Translations under genes and position numbers: made by a program
Origin: Psychrobacter sp. LV10R520-6
Lineage (GTDB): Bacteria; Pseudomonadota; Gammaproteobacteria; Pseudomonadales; Moraxellaceae
Direction of reading: 5' to 3'
Assembly: GCF_900182925.1 (NCBI RefSeq)
Contig: NZ_LT900024.1
Span: 1,426,001-1,490,000 of the forward strand
DNA length: 64,000 nt
Shown: piece by piece, positions 38,869 to 48,201 of the stretch
Layout: every line of letters begins with the position of its first letter
Numbering within the stretch: position 1 is the stretch's first letter
The notes under the pieces: model-generated
What the model saw: the letters and a program-made list of their open reading frames with translations, nothing else
The model's database searches: none
What the model was told of the DNA's origin: nothing

Positions 38869-39150
38869 CTACCTTTGAGGTGCGCTCAATATAGCTTTAG
38901 CAGCTGTGCGCTTGTGATGGTGCTTATTAGATACTTCTGAAGGGCAATATTGTACATGGTTCTGTGTGTGGCTTAAACAGTATGATTTAGATTGGTGCCT
39001 GAATCCAAGATTAAATTCAGCTGATACATTCCTCTGTTCCGCTAATGCTTTTGTTGTCACAAAGTCTGCTGCTACATCTAATACGATTAACTCAAACGAC
39101 AGCCCTAAAACAATCACTTGATAAATTAATGTTCTTTTTAGTATGTGCAT
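38869..39150 (-). CDS. Possible small membrane or exported protein at the head of the BREX operon
   Basis: The 93-codon frame starts after a good ribosome site (GAGGA, 7 bases before ATG) and stops 4 bases before brxA. Residues about 8-28 (IYQVIVLGLSFELIVLDVAA) could be a signal or membrane helix, followed by a polar region with two Cys and a His/Lys cluster. No family is recognised. WYL-type regulators (BrxR), common at this position, are absent. The tight spacing favours a real gene or a leader that couples translation to brxA; chance remains possible. Confidence 0.4.
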   Translation of the reverse strand: MHILKRTLIYQVIVLGLSFELIVLDVAADFVTTKALAEQRNVSAEFNLGFRHQSKSYCLSHTQNHVQYCPSEVSNKHHHKRTAAKAILSAPQR

Positions 39151-39374
39151 GAATAATCCTCTTCTTTGATAGAGATAGATTATTGACCGAATAATGGAGT
39201 CGTCGTAGAGCTAATATAAGTGTTACGGCCAAGTGAGCTTTAAAGAACTTAGAATAAAGCACGGTGAAGACTCAGGAAACATGAGAGTTTAAGTAAACGC
39301 TTAGTAATACCTTATGAAGATTAATATGCTATATTATCAATGAAACCACAATATTTCGTTAAAAGTGACTTAAT

Positions 39375-40577
39375 ATGATTACTTATATTCGATTTAATAA
39401 CTTCTACTCTTACCCAGAGTCTACTGAAGTATCATTCACTCTGGGCAAACAACCTACTAAGACTGACTATGATTTTTATATTGATACCATGCAAGACCAA
39501 TATCGATTAAATAAAGTCACTGCCATACTTGGCGCTAATGGCTCTGGTAAGACTCAACTGCTAAAAGCGATTGCATTTTTACGTTGGTTTATGTGTGACT
39601 CAACCAGCAGCCTTGATTCAGAAGAGGCCATACCCTTTAGCCAGTTTGCGCTAAGTGATAATGAGTCATCCGAGTTTGAATTTGGCTTTTTACTCAAAAA
39701 CGCTGATGACGTTTATGAAGAATATCGCTATGAGCTGACTTTGACACAGAACAGGGTAATTAAAGAAGCCTTATACAAAAAGACCAGTAGCCAATTTAGT
39801 TATATATTTATACGTCATCATGAAGATGACCAACTAACCTATAAGCATCGCAACTTTGTTATCCCTTCTTTAGCCGATGATGTGAAAAAAAATGCCTCGC
39901 TTATCAGTTATGCTAATTTGCTCGATGAGCCATTGGCAGAAGCAATCGTTAATATGTTCAATCACTATAAAACTAACGTAGTCTCAATGGGTAGGCTTGG
40001 TAGCCTTAGCGAATCCATACCTGAAATGACGGAGCTATTTAATAATGATAATGCACTGAAGCTAACCGCTGAGAAGCTATTGTGTCAGTTCGACACAGGT
40101 ATCGATCATATCAACATCAAAAAAGTATTGGTGATGAGTGAAGGTAAACAGAAAGAAATGCTACTACCCTTTGGCATTCACAAAGTGGGTGATAAAGAGT
40201 TTGAATTGATTATTTATGAAGAGTCTAATGGTACGCAATCTGCCTATAGCTTGCTTGGGCTTATACTTCCTGTCCTTAAGAACGGCGGTGTTGCCATTAT
40301 CGATGAGCTCGATAATGATTTGCACCCTCTTCTTCTGCCTGCCATATTTGATTTATTCCGCTCATCGCATTACAACCCTCATAACGCTCAGCTTATCTTT
40401 AGTTGCCATACCCCTGAGGTATTTAACTTATTAAACAAACATCAAATTTATTTGGTAGAAAAATACGAGCAGGCTTCAGAAGCTTGGCGGCTTGATGATA
40501 TGGAAGGGGTTCGTAATGATGACAACCTCTACGCTAAGTATATGGCTGGCGCGTTTGACGCGATACCAAATCTATAA
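39375..40577 (+). CDS. AAA ATPase of the RloA/AbiLi type
   Basis: The 400-residue ABC-type ATPase has an N-terminal RFNNFYSYPESTEVSF, Walker A LGANGSGKTQLLKAI at about residue 55, a Walker B-like GVAIIDELDNDLHPLLLP at about residue 310, and IFSCHTPEVFN as the H-loop region. This is the AAA_15/AAA_21 arrangement found in RloA, AbiLi and related anti-phage ATPases. Such genes are usually followed by a TOPRIM or RloB nuclease, and such a gene begins 12 bases downstream but is broken. The ATPase itself looks intact yet is probably inactive as a system. Confidence 0.8.
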   Translation: MITYIRFNNFYSYPESTEVSFTLGKQPTKTDYDFYIDTMQDQYRLNKVTAILGANGSGKTQLLKAIAFLRWFMCDSTSSLDSEEAIPFSQFALSDNESSEFEFGFLLKNADDVYEEYRYELTLTQNRVIKEALYKKTSSQFSYIFIRHHEDDQLTYKHRNFVIPSLADDVKKNASLISYANLLDEPLAEAIVNMFNHYKTNVVSMGRLGSLSESIPEMTELFNNDNALKLTAEKLLCQFDTGIDHINIKKVLVMSEGKQKEMLLPFGIHKVGDKEFELIIYEESNGTQSAYSLLGLILPVLKNGGVAIIDELDNDLHPLLLPAIFDLFRSSHYNPHNAQLIFSCHTPEVFNLLNKHQIYLVEKYEQASEAWRLDDMEGVRNDDNLYAKYMAGAFDAIPNL

Positions 40578-40588
40578 GGAGCTAGATT

Positions 40589-40678
40589 GTGGCAAAGCGT
40601 AAGCTGACTAGATCAGTCAACAAAACCACCCTACTCGTCATGGGTGAAGGTGAGCATGACAAGGCCTTAATAAGTTGA
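40589..40678 (+). pseudogene. Decapitated RloB/TOPRIM-like nuclease (first 29 codons)
   Basis: A GTG start preceded by AAGGAG opens a frame reading KRKLTRSVNKTTLLVMGEGEHDKAL. The LLVMGEGE segment has the first TOPRIM strand and catalytic Glu seen in RloB-type partners of AAA ATPases. The frame stops at 40676 exactly where IS3 sequence begins, so the rest of the gene is lost. It is the natural partner of the ATPase at 39375-40577. Confidence 0.65.
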
Positions 40679-41015
40679 TGGGGCAATCGGTAGGACTCTA
40701 CAGATCAGCTCGACCCCATACTCATCTTTATGGTCATCAATGAAATCAACCATTATCTCGGTTTGCGGCCCGTCTCCGCTTGGGCGAAAAAAGCAGCAGC
40801 CTTGCGTATAATCTCATTGGCTTGTTTAAGCTCCTTATTCTCACGTTCCAGCTCTTTAATACGCTGCTCGAAGCTTTGAGCTTGTACAATGGCTGGTATG
40901 CTTTGTTCAACATGCTTCTTATGCCATGCTCGAAGGGTTTCAGGAGTGTAGTTTTATTTTTTCATTGTCGTATTCTCTCAGATTGTTGAGTCTCCGACAA
41001 TCCCGGGGCGGTTCA
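40677..41015 (-). mobile_element. IS3-family remnant
   Basis: On the minus strand the right-hand end, TGAACCGCCCCGGGATTGTC, reads into a degenerate orfA with an internal stop after the first codons. Its coiled-coil end reads SFEQRIKELERENKELKQAN then EIIRKAAAFFAQAE. The start of orfB follows (MVDFIDDHKDEYGVELICRV), and the element ends abruptly at about 40677. Only some 340 bases of a normal roughly 1.2-kb element remain. Confidence 0.8.
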
Positions 41016-41073
41016 TTATCAGGCTCACTTATAAAACCTTGACCAATTCTAGGACGGAACGATATCTAGCGTA

Positions 41074-41778
41074 CTATTCTGCATCATCCAATAGCTTATT
41101 AAGCGCCTCTACCATTTCATCGTCTATGATACTGTCTTCTACATAGTCGACTATTTCATGTACGGTAGTCATATCCATTTCCTGAATACTTGAGCTTGCT
41201 AACTGCTCATTAATAGACGTCAAGCTTTCTTTATCTTCAGAGTCACCTAATACATTCTCTTCAAATCCGTCACTTACAAACCAGTATATTTTTTCTAATA
41301 AGGTCTCTCTTTTTGTTAAAGTAGAATAACCATCACCGTGAATAAACAAATTAAAATGATAAGGCAGTTCTATCTCATTGATGAAAAAAGTACGCTTACA
41401 TTCTAAGGTATAGGCTTGCACTTCTTTATCTTCATAGCCTTCGCTATCTTTATAGATTTCGTCTTCTGCCAGCTCTTCTTTTACTAATCCCCCTAATATT
41501 TCATAATCTCCTACTTTTACCTTATGATTATAAATGATACAGGAGTCAGAAACTGCGTCGAAAACAACCGCACAAATATCTAAAGTATTATCATCAATGT
41601 CATAAAAACCTTTTAGAACTGATGGGAATTCTTTTAGTTTTTCATCAGGTACTTGGGTTAAAAACTGCTGCTCGTATATCTTAATCATGTCTTCAGGAGA
41701 ATAGGTATTAGCGGTATCCGTCTCATTCCTGCCGGTAGGCTTTAAGGGTAAAAAGTTATAAGGGTTATTATTGGTCAT
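41074..41778 (-). CDS. Hypothetical acidic protein
   Basis: The 234-residue protein is highly acidic, with no signal peptide or membrane segment and no motif that I recognise. The middle (about 70-150) looks beta-rich (LDICAVVFDAVSDSCIIYNH, VGDYEILGGLV), and the C-terminal 50 residues are helical and Glu/Asp-rich. It lies between IS3 debris and the McrB remnant and is divergent from the latter. It could be an orphan immunity or phage-related protein, but nothing in the sequence decides this. Confidence 0.6.
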   Translation of the reverse strand: MTNNNPYNFLPLKPTGRNETDTANTYSPEDMIKIYEQQFLTQVPDEKLKEFPSVLKGFYDIDDNTLDICAVVFDAVSDSCIIYNHKVKVGDYEILGGLVKEELAEDEIYKDSEGYEDKEVQAYTLECKRTFFINEIELPYHFNLFIHGDGYSTLTKRETLLEKIYWFVSDGFEENVLGDSEDKESLTSINEQLASSSIQEMDMTTVHEIVDYVEDSIIDDEMVEALNKLLDDAE

Positions 41779-42106
41779 TCAGTACTGCCTTTTCTTTAAG
41801 TTAAATTTAGTAGATGTCTGTTACTACAAAGCTGTAGGAGCTTCTAAGCCCACTTCTATTTTTAAGTGTCTTTAGTGCGTCAAAATCTATGAGGCGTATT
41901 ATCCCTTATTCAGTACCTTTTAGATATATAAGTCAACTTTGTGAAAATGCTAAGTCAAAAAACAAGTTTCGCTATGTGACCTAATCGTTACACTTCCTAA
42001 TATATTCAGGAATAAAATTGGTCAATTTTGCTCTCTATTTCCCCTAATTCATGCCTATTGTGTACACTGATGAATACATTGGAATTAACATTTTGCTAAA
42101 TTTTGG

Positions 42107-43639
42107 ATGAATGAGTTAATGGTAGACATAAGTCTTGCAGAAAAGTTAGAGAAATTTACGTCTAATTGGGTTCAAGCGACCAAAGAACCTTTTACAAATC
42201 ATCCTATAGCTAACTTTTTGAGAAACGATCTAAAAGAAGAAATAGCTACTATCGTTAAAGGCTTTGATGATACCTATCAAATAAATGCCAGTGCTGGCGC
42301 TGGAAATTGGTCTAATGTCCCCTGGCTTTCAATCCTCAACCCTAAGATAACAAAATCCACTCAGGATGGTATATATCCTGTTTATTTATTCAGTGCTGAT
42401 GGTTCAGGTTTTTATCTGTCTTTGATGCAAGGCACTACAGAGCCTAAAAAGAACTTCGGTAAAACTGAAGCTGATCTCAGAGCAGATTTAATCAAAGAGT
42501 ATATACTTGCAAAATTTCCTGAACTAAACAGTTGGGGTGAAAAAGAGATAGACTTAAATGCAAATACACCATTAGGTAAATCGTACGAAACCGCAAATAT
42601 AGTCGCCAAGTATTACGACCTAAATATGGAGCTAGATAGCCAGACTCTAAAACAGGATTTACTGGAACTATTATCTTTTTATCAGAAGATGGAAGCGCTG
42701 GATATTGATATGGAATTACAGCAATTCGCTAAAACCGAACCACTAGAAAAAATCGAACCTCCTGAAAATAAGATAGAATCTGTCTCTCATCATTTAACCA
42801 ACCTATCCAAACCCTTCCTACTACTAGCCGGTATCTCCGGCACGGGTAAAACCCGTTTTGTCCGTGAACAGGCCAAAGCCACAGGTAGTCTTAGCGACAC
42901 CTATTGCCTAACCTCAGTTCGTCCAGACTGGCATGAGCCGAGTGACATATTGGGTTATATATCGCGGTTGAGTGTGAGTGGTGATGCTGAGTACGTCACT
43001 ACGGAAGTGCTACAATTTATCGCCAAAGCGTGGCGAGCGATTCTTGATGCTGGGCTTGAGCTGACGGTTAACGATATCAATGATGATGCTCGGCTGGTCG
43101 TTACTGGTGAAAAAGACCAATTAGATGAGGTTCTGCCCTATTGGCTGTGCTTAGATGAGATGAACCTAGCACCTGTTGAGCAGTATTTTGCAGACTATCT
43201 ATCGGTATTAGAAACTCGTGAATGGCAGTGGCAAGGCGATGATTTTGATTATTGCTGTGACCCGCTGCTCAAATCAGCCACTATCCAGCAATTGATTGGT
43301 GACGCCAAGACTAAGTTGCGTAGTGATTTAGGTTTTGGCGAGTCAAAATATGATAGAGAATGGGATTTGTTTTGTGAGCATGGGTTAAGTATTCCTTTTA
43401 ATTTAATCGTTGCTGGCACGGTAAATATGGATGAAACCACCCATGGCTTCTCTCGTAAAGTTATTGATCGAGCATTAAGCTTCGATTTTGGTGAGTTTTT
43501 CCCTAATAACTTTGATCACTTTTTTACCCCGACGGTAAGGCCTAACACCCTAAGTTATCCTATCCACGCACAAGCGGCTGTTGAATTTTTACCTGCGCTC
43601 GATAGCAGTGGTGAGAGAAGTATTGGTTTCTTAAAGTAA
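42107..43639 (+). pseudogene. McrB-like AAA+ GTPase, C-terminally truncated
   Basis: The 510-residue product has an N-terminal MrcB_N/DUF3578-type DNA-binding domain (NWSNVPWLSILNPKIT, YPVYLFSADGSGFYLSL). It is followed by an AAA_5 domain with Walker A LLLAGISGTGKTRFVREQA at about residue 240, LDEMNLAPVEQYFADYLS (Walker B) and GTVNMDETTHGFSRKVIDRA (sensor). It ends at SGERSIGFLK, where McrB-type proteins continue for another 150 or so residues. The next DNA belongs to a different gene in another frame, so a deletion removed the C-terminal part and the start of its nuclease partner. Confidence 0.75.
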
Positions 43640-43662
43640 TCAATCAAGCACCGCACAGTCGC

Positions 43663-43881
43663 TTGCAATCACACACCTCTTATAACAAAGCGGCGCGTTT
43701 AAAAGGTAAATTACCCCAGCGATTGGGTGCAAAAATCAAAGAAGACTTTACTAACGGTCTGTACGACAAACGCTACCAAGTCACGAAAAAACAGCTGAGT
43801 GTGGATACACTAGAGAACCGTTTTAATGAACTACCGACCACCTATAGAGGTGGCGGTTTCTTAGGTAATACCCATACTTGA
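43663..43881 (+). pseudogene. Fragment of a DUF2357/McrC-like nuclease partner
   Basis: The 72-codon frame contains YQVTKKQLSVDTLENRFNEL. DTxENRF is the hallmark of DUF2357/McrC-like proteins that precede a PD-(D/E)XK nuclease and are encoded after an McrB-like ATPase. Both sides are missing: the N-terminal part by deletion from the McrB-like gene, the C-terminal part at the TnpB element. The last codons are probably element DNA. Confidence 0.55.
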
Positions 43882-43945
43882 TACGATATTCTGTATCAGC
43901 GGTTAGGCAAATTCACTAAGCTAACCCTGTCGCACCGACAGTTTT
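43840..43945 (-). ncRNA. Putative omega RNA / right end of the TnpB element
   Basis: In TnpB-type elements the guide scaffold RNA overlaps the 3' end of tnpB and runs to the right end. Here two hairpins lie at that place: CTGTC-N5-GACAG inside the last codons (43927-43941) and GATAC-N8-GTATC just after the stop (43880-43897). The RNA boundary and guide start are not determined; the call rests on position and structure. Confidence 0.35.
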
Positions 43946-45067
43946 ATTCTTTAGACAGCGTAATCCTTGATTTAGGATGTTGATACTGGCGTTGATATCC
44001 CTATCATTACTCTGTAAGCAATTTGGGCACTGCCAAGACCTCACAGATAATGGTAATTCAGCCTTAGCAAGTACATGATCACAGCCTGAGCAGGTTTTAG
44101 ACGATGGATACCATCGGTCTATTTTGACAAGCTCTTTACCATACCATTCTGATTTATAAGCAAGCATGGCGGTAAAAGTAGACCATGAGCTGTCCGATAT
44201 GGCTTTGGCCAGCTTTCTATTCTTAACCATGCCCTTGATGTTCAAATCTTCAATTGCAATAACATCGTGGTTTTTGATGAGATTGAATGAGAGTTTATGC
44301 AGGAAATCTTTGCGTGCATTGGTTATTTTTTCATACACTTTGGCAACTTTTAGGCGCTGCTTTTGGTAATTACGACTTTCTGACAGCTTACGCTGTTGAG
44401 TTTTAGCAACTAGTCTGCGCTTGGCTAATATCTTCTGAGATTTGGCCATTTTAATTTCAAGTTTTGATAAAAACTTAGGATTAGCAACTTTTAACCCGTC
44501 TGATAAAGTAATAAAGTCTGTTAATCCTAAATCAATACCGATATTGGAGTGGGTTTTAGGTAGATCATCAACCATTGTTTCAACCAGTAGGCTGACATGG
44601 TATTTGCCCGATGGGCTTTTGCTGATGGTAGCGCTTTTAATTAAGCCATTGATAGAGCGGTGTATCTTCGCCTTGATGTGACCGATTTTAGGCAGTTTAA
44701 CGCTGCTTTGTGTGACTGAAACTGTACCCTTTTGATTATTGGTAGTGTAGCTGTCTTTGATGCCTTTTTTCTTGAATTTAGGAAAGCCTGAACCTTGTTT
44801 GAAGAATTTACTATAAGCACTGCGTAGGTTTTGCTGGACGTTGGCTAACGCCAAACTATCCACTTCTTTTAACCATTCAAACTCAGTCTTGTATTGAGCT
44901 GGAGTATTTTTTAGTTCGGTTTTGGTTTCTCGGTAATGTTCAATCTTATCATTCAGCATCTTGTTCCAAATAAAGCGGGTGCAACCAAACGACTTAGCAA
45001 AGAATATTTGCTGATCCTCTGTCGGGTACAGTCTGATTTTATAGGCTTTAAGGATTTGTTTGCTCAT
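43916..45067 (-). CDS. tnpB: TnpB RNA-guided endonuclease of an IS200/IS605-type element
   Basis: The 383-residue protein has all RuvC residues in place: Asp in NIGIDLGLTDFI (about residue 178), Glu in VIAIEDLNIKGM (about 273) and Asp in NDRDINASINIL (about 360). The zinc ribbon CSGC...CPNC is also present. The N-terminal helix-turn-helix (AYKIRLYPTEDQQIFF) is typical. No tnpA transposase is present, so it is an IS1341-like TnpB-only element. It sits where the McrC-like fragment ends. The frame is intact and could be active. Confidence 0.93.
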   Translation of the reverse strand: MSKQILKAYKIRLYPTEDQQIFFAKSFGCTRFIWNKMLNDKIEHYRETKTELKNTPAQYKTEFEWLKEVDSLALANVQQNLRSAYSKFFKQGSGFPKFKKKGIKDSYTTNNQKGTVSVTQSSVKLPKIGHIKAKIHRSINGLIKSATISKSPSGKYHVSLLVETMVDDLPKTHSNIGIDLGLTDFITLSDGLKVANPKFLSKLEIKMAKSQKILAKRRLVAKTQQRKLSESRNYQKQRLKVAKVYEKITNARKDFLHKLSFNLIKNHDVIAIEDLNIKGMVKNRKLAKAISDSSWSTFTAMLAYKSEWYGKELVKIDRWYPSSKTCSGCDHVLAKAELPLSVRSWQCPNCLQSNDRDINASINILNQGLRCLKNKTVGATGLA

Positions 45068-45150
45068 ATAGAAGTTGCTTGTAATTAGCGGTATAATTAT
45101 TAATTATTATAACACATACGCCAAATAGTAACCCAAAAATACGCATTCAT

Positions 45151-45172
45151 CCCACTACTTTAGAAGTAGGGG
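45151..45172. repeat. Left-end hairpin of the TnpB element
   Basis: CCCACTACTT-TAG-AAGTAGGGG forms a stem with one bulged base. It lies about 85 bases upstream of tnpB, where such elements carry subterminal hairpins recognised by TnpA. The exact left terminus is not determined. Confidence 0.5.
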
Positions 45173-45371
45173 AGTTCTGCGCTGAGGTGTTAAATAACGA
45201 CCATCAGACTTTGTTTTTATCATGGTTCAATGCTAGTCACAGCATGATTATGCGCTACAGATTACGAATAGCCGTACTGACTGTGTCGTCTCTAATATAT
45301 TTTTCCAATTAAGGATATGCTTTATAAATCAATACTAAAAAATAGGGGCTATATAAGGTAAAATAGCACCT

Positions 45372-46457
45372 ATGACAGCTCCTATAAAACCGAATTTACG
45401 TAAGATTATTCATCTAGATATGGACGCCTTTTATGCCAGCGTAGAACAGCGTGATTTTCCTGAGCTTCGTGGCAAGCCGTTAGTGGTTGGCGGTGATCCA
45501 AGCGGGCGTGGTGTGGTTGCAGCGGCAAGCTATGAGGTGCGCCCATTTGGTGTACGCTCGGCAATGTCCTGCTATGAGGCTCGCAAACGTTGTCCGGAGG
45601 TGATATTTGTGCGACCACGCTTTGAGGTATACCGCTCGGTTAGTGCCGATATTCGGGCAATTATGCGCCGTTTGACCCCGCACGTTGAACCGTTATCTTT
45701 AGATGAAGCTTATCTTGATGTCACCGGACTACCCGTACATCAAGGCTCAGCGACGCTAATGGCCAATTGGTTACGGGCACAAATATTAGAGCACACAGGA
45801 TTAACAGCTTCCGCAGGCGTCTCATTCAATAAGATGCTGGCCAAGATTGCCTCTGATATTAATAAGCCCAACGGTACCGCAATTATCACCCCAGCAGATG
45901 CCGATGCCTTTATTAGCACGCTACCTATCGAGCGCTTTCATGGTATTGGTAAAGCAACTGCCAGGCGCTTACACGCTATGGACATCAGTACCGGAGCGGA
46001 TCTTCGGCGCACGCCAGCAGCAATATTGGTGCAGGCATTTGGTAAGCGCGGACAGTTTTATCATGATATTGCTCATGGTCGTGATGAGCGTCCTGTTAAG
46101 TCTGAGCGCCAGCATAAGTCCGTCGGCTCTGAGACCACGTTTCGAGATAACTTGAGCGTGGATGATGAATTGCTAGCACAAATTTATGAGCAAAATGCCG
46201 ATGCCTTTAGCCAAATGCACAACAAACAGCTGATTGCCTATACCATTACTCTGAAGATTAAGTATGCCAACTTTACCCAAATTACCCGCTCACATACGCT
46301 AGCTAATGCTTTTGTCAGTGCCGAGTCCGCACATTATTGGCTAGATAAGCTATTTTTAGATATTCCGCGTGCGCTACCTATTAGGCTAGTTGGTGTGACT
46401 TATTCCTCCTTGACGCCTGCCACGCAATTACTGCCCCAGCTAAATTTATTTGAGTGA
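45372..46457 (+). CDS. dinB: DNA polymerase IV (Y family)
   Basis: The 361-residue translesion polymerase has the catalytic HLDMDAFYASVEQRD at the N-terminus, the RPFGVRSAMSCYEARKRCP fingers, the SLDEAYLDVT palm motif (Asp-Glu about residue 115), a helix-hairpin-helix (ERFHGIGKATARRLHAMDI), and a little-finger domain ending TQLLPQLNLFE. The end is not an obvious beta-clamp QLxLF box but is close (QLNLF). It is the first core gene to the right of the defence island. Confidence 0.95.
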   Translation: MTAPIKPNLRKIIHLDMDAFYASVEQRDFPELRGKPLVVGGDPSGRGVVAAASYEVRPFGVRSAMSCYEARKRCPEVIFVRPRFEVYRSVSADIRAIMRRLTPHVEPLSLDEAYLDVTGLPVHQGSATLMANWLRAQILEHTGLTASAGVSFNKMLAKIASDINKPNGTAIITPADADAFISTLPIERFHGIGKATARRLHAMDISTGADLRRTPAAILVQAFGKRGQFYHDIAHGRDERPVKSERQHKSVGSETTFRDNLSVDDELLAQIYEQNADAFSQMHNKQLIAYTITLKIKYANFTQITRSHTLANAFVSAESAHYWLDKLFLDIPRALPIRLVGVTYSSLTPATQLLPQLNLFE

Positions 46458-46703
46458 TGCGTTTATTCAAAAGATGCATTTGTGCAAAAGATATTTTTAT
46501 TTGCAGGATGTTTTTTGAGTAAAATTTCCTTTTTTGGTTAAATAAAAATTTTATGAGCCTTTATTTAGTCATCCTTATTGCTCAGGCTATTTAATCTATA
46601 AACAACTATTCTTGTAGTTCGCAAAACGGCTGGTAAAGTAAAACTTTATAACCCTATTTCTGCTAAACTGACGCCAAAATATTTATCTATTTAAAGACCT
46701 ATT

Positions 46704-47909
46704 ATGACTGACTCTCACGCTATAATTTCTGACAATAATGACAATACAAATAATCACATCTTGGATTATTTAAGTGTGGCTGATTATGATTATGAACTGC
46801 CTGATAATTTAATTGCCCGCTACCCATTGGCGCAGCGTTCAGCGTCTAAGTTGCTATATTTGCCAGCTAGCGTTGAGGCAACACAGACCAGTCAGGTACA
46901 AGACCATCTGTTTACTGAGCTGCCAGATCTACTTAACGCTGGCGATTTGATTGTCTTTAATGACACTAAGGTCATGAAAGCTCGACTGTTCGGCAATAAA
47001 GACACGGGCGGTAAGATTGAGGTGTTGATTGAGCGTTTAATGGATAGCGCAGACCCTCGTTTATATGCTATTGACTCCCTATCAAATACTGACAACGAGT
47101 CGCTTGTTGCATGGCAAAACGCCGCGCTATGCCATATAAAAGCCAGTAAAGCGCCGAAGCTTGGTCAGCGTTTGGTGCTTGCCGATAGTCATATGCATTG
47201 TGAGATGATTGGACGCCAAGATAATTTGTTTATTCTTGCCTTTGACGAGCCAATTTTACCCAATCTCGAGCTTCATGGTGAACTGCCTATTCCCCCCTAC
47301 TTCGAGCGTCATGCAGACGCCACTGATAATACCCGTTATCAAACCGTCTTTCATGATCCTGCTAAACTTGCTAGCGTTGCCGCACCTACGGCCAGCTTGC
47401 ATTTTGATGATACCGTACTGGAAATGCTGGCGGCAAAAGGCATTAATACTGCTTTTGTTACTTTGCACGTTGGCGCGGGTACTTTTGCTCCGGTAAAAAC
47501 AGAAAACCTGCTTAACCACACTATGCACAGTGAATATGCGCACCTGCCGCAAACCACCGCGGATTTAATCAACCAAACGCATGCCAATGGCAAACAAGTC
47601 ATTGCTATCGGCACGACCGTAACCCGCGTCCTTGAAACCGCTTATCAAAAAACAGCCATTAATGGTCAAGCGCTCTCTAGTTGGTCAGGTGATACCGATA
47701 TTTTCATTTATCCGGGCTTTAAGTTTGGGGTTATCGATCGCTTGCTGACTAACTTTCACCTGCCCAAGTCCACTTTGTTAATGTTAGTATCCGCATTTGC
47801 AGGTAAAGACGCTATTGAAAACGCCTATCAGCACGCTATTGAGGCGCAGTATCGCTTTTTTAGTTATGGCGATGCCATGCTATTAGATAGAACGACTACT
47901 AGTAGATAG
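46704..47909 (+). CDS. queA: S-adenosylmethionine:tRNA ribosyltransferase-isomerase
   Basis: QueA builds epoxyqueuosine from preQ1-modified tRNA and SAM. The 401-residue protein has the family opening DYDYELPDNLIARYPLAQRSASKLL, the segment LIVFNDTKVMKARLFG, IPPYFERHADATDNTRYQTVF, PTASLHFDD, FVTLHVGAGTFAPVK and the end YRFFSYGDAMLL. It is longer than the usual 340-360 residues because of about 22 extra N-terminal residues and an Asp/Asn-rich insert near 130. No preQ1 riboswitch was seen in the 246 bases upstream. Confidence 0.95.
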   Translation: MTDSHAIISDNNDNTNNHILDYLSVADYDYELPDNLIARYPLAQRSASKLLYLPASVEATQTSQVQDHLFTELPDLLNAGDLIVFNDTKVMKARLFGNKDTGGKIEVLIERLMDSADPRLYAIDSLSNTDNESLVAWQNAALCHIKASKAPKLGQRLVLADSHMHCEMIGRQDNLFILAFDEPILPNLELHGELPIPPYFERHADATDNTRYQTVFHDPAKLASVAAPTASLHFDDTVLEMLAAKGINTAFVTLHVGAGTFAPVKTENLLNHTMHSEYAHLPQTTADLINQTHANGKQVIAIGTTVTRVLETAYQKTAINGQALSSWSGDTDIFIYPGFKFGVIDRLLTNFHLPKSTLLMLVSAFAGKDAIENAYQHAIEAQYRFFSYGDAMLLDRTTTSR

Positions 47910-48201
47910 AACGGTCATTAGATAGAAATGCGACTCGATAAAATTAAGACTTGAAGCGTGCTTTGGCATATTGGTCACAACTGCTATGGAATAAGCTGGT
48001 AAACTAAACTGTATTTTGTTATAACAACAGCAGTAACTTATATTCTGAGGTGCTTGCTTATAAGCTGAGTCAAAGCAGTGAGTTGCTAAGATTTCAAATA
48101 TCGGCAACGTATCACTGCTCGGTGTTTCAGCGCTTAGCATTTGAGTGATTATAATCCAAGTCCTTAAAGATAAGTCAGTATAAAAAAACAGTTAATACCC
48201 C

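Larger units (their letters stand above)
22691..45180. mobile_element. Defence island integrated next to tRNA-Leu (right edge approximate)
   Basis: The segment runs from the tRNA 3' end to about the start of the dinB upstream region. It carries a tRNA-adjacent tyrosine integrase, a BREX core, two unknown coupled genes, an ATPase/TOPRIM remnant, McrBC remnants and IS debris, with AT-richer coding than its flanks. I could not find a duplicated tRNA 3' end on the right. The right boundary is therefore inferred from the return to core genes and may have been eroded by IS insertion or deletion. Confidence 0.7.

Noticed and set aside
43916-45067. Cas12-like effector
   Set aside because: Size (383 residues), domain order and absence of a repeat array fit TnpB of an IS200/IS605 element.
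45180-45371. Right-hand attachment repeat of the island
   Set aside because: Only a 7-base match (GGTTCAA, near 45225) to the tRNA T-arm was found, which is expected by chance.
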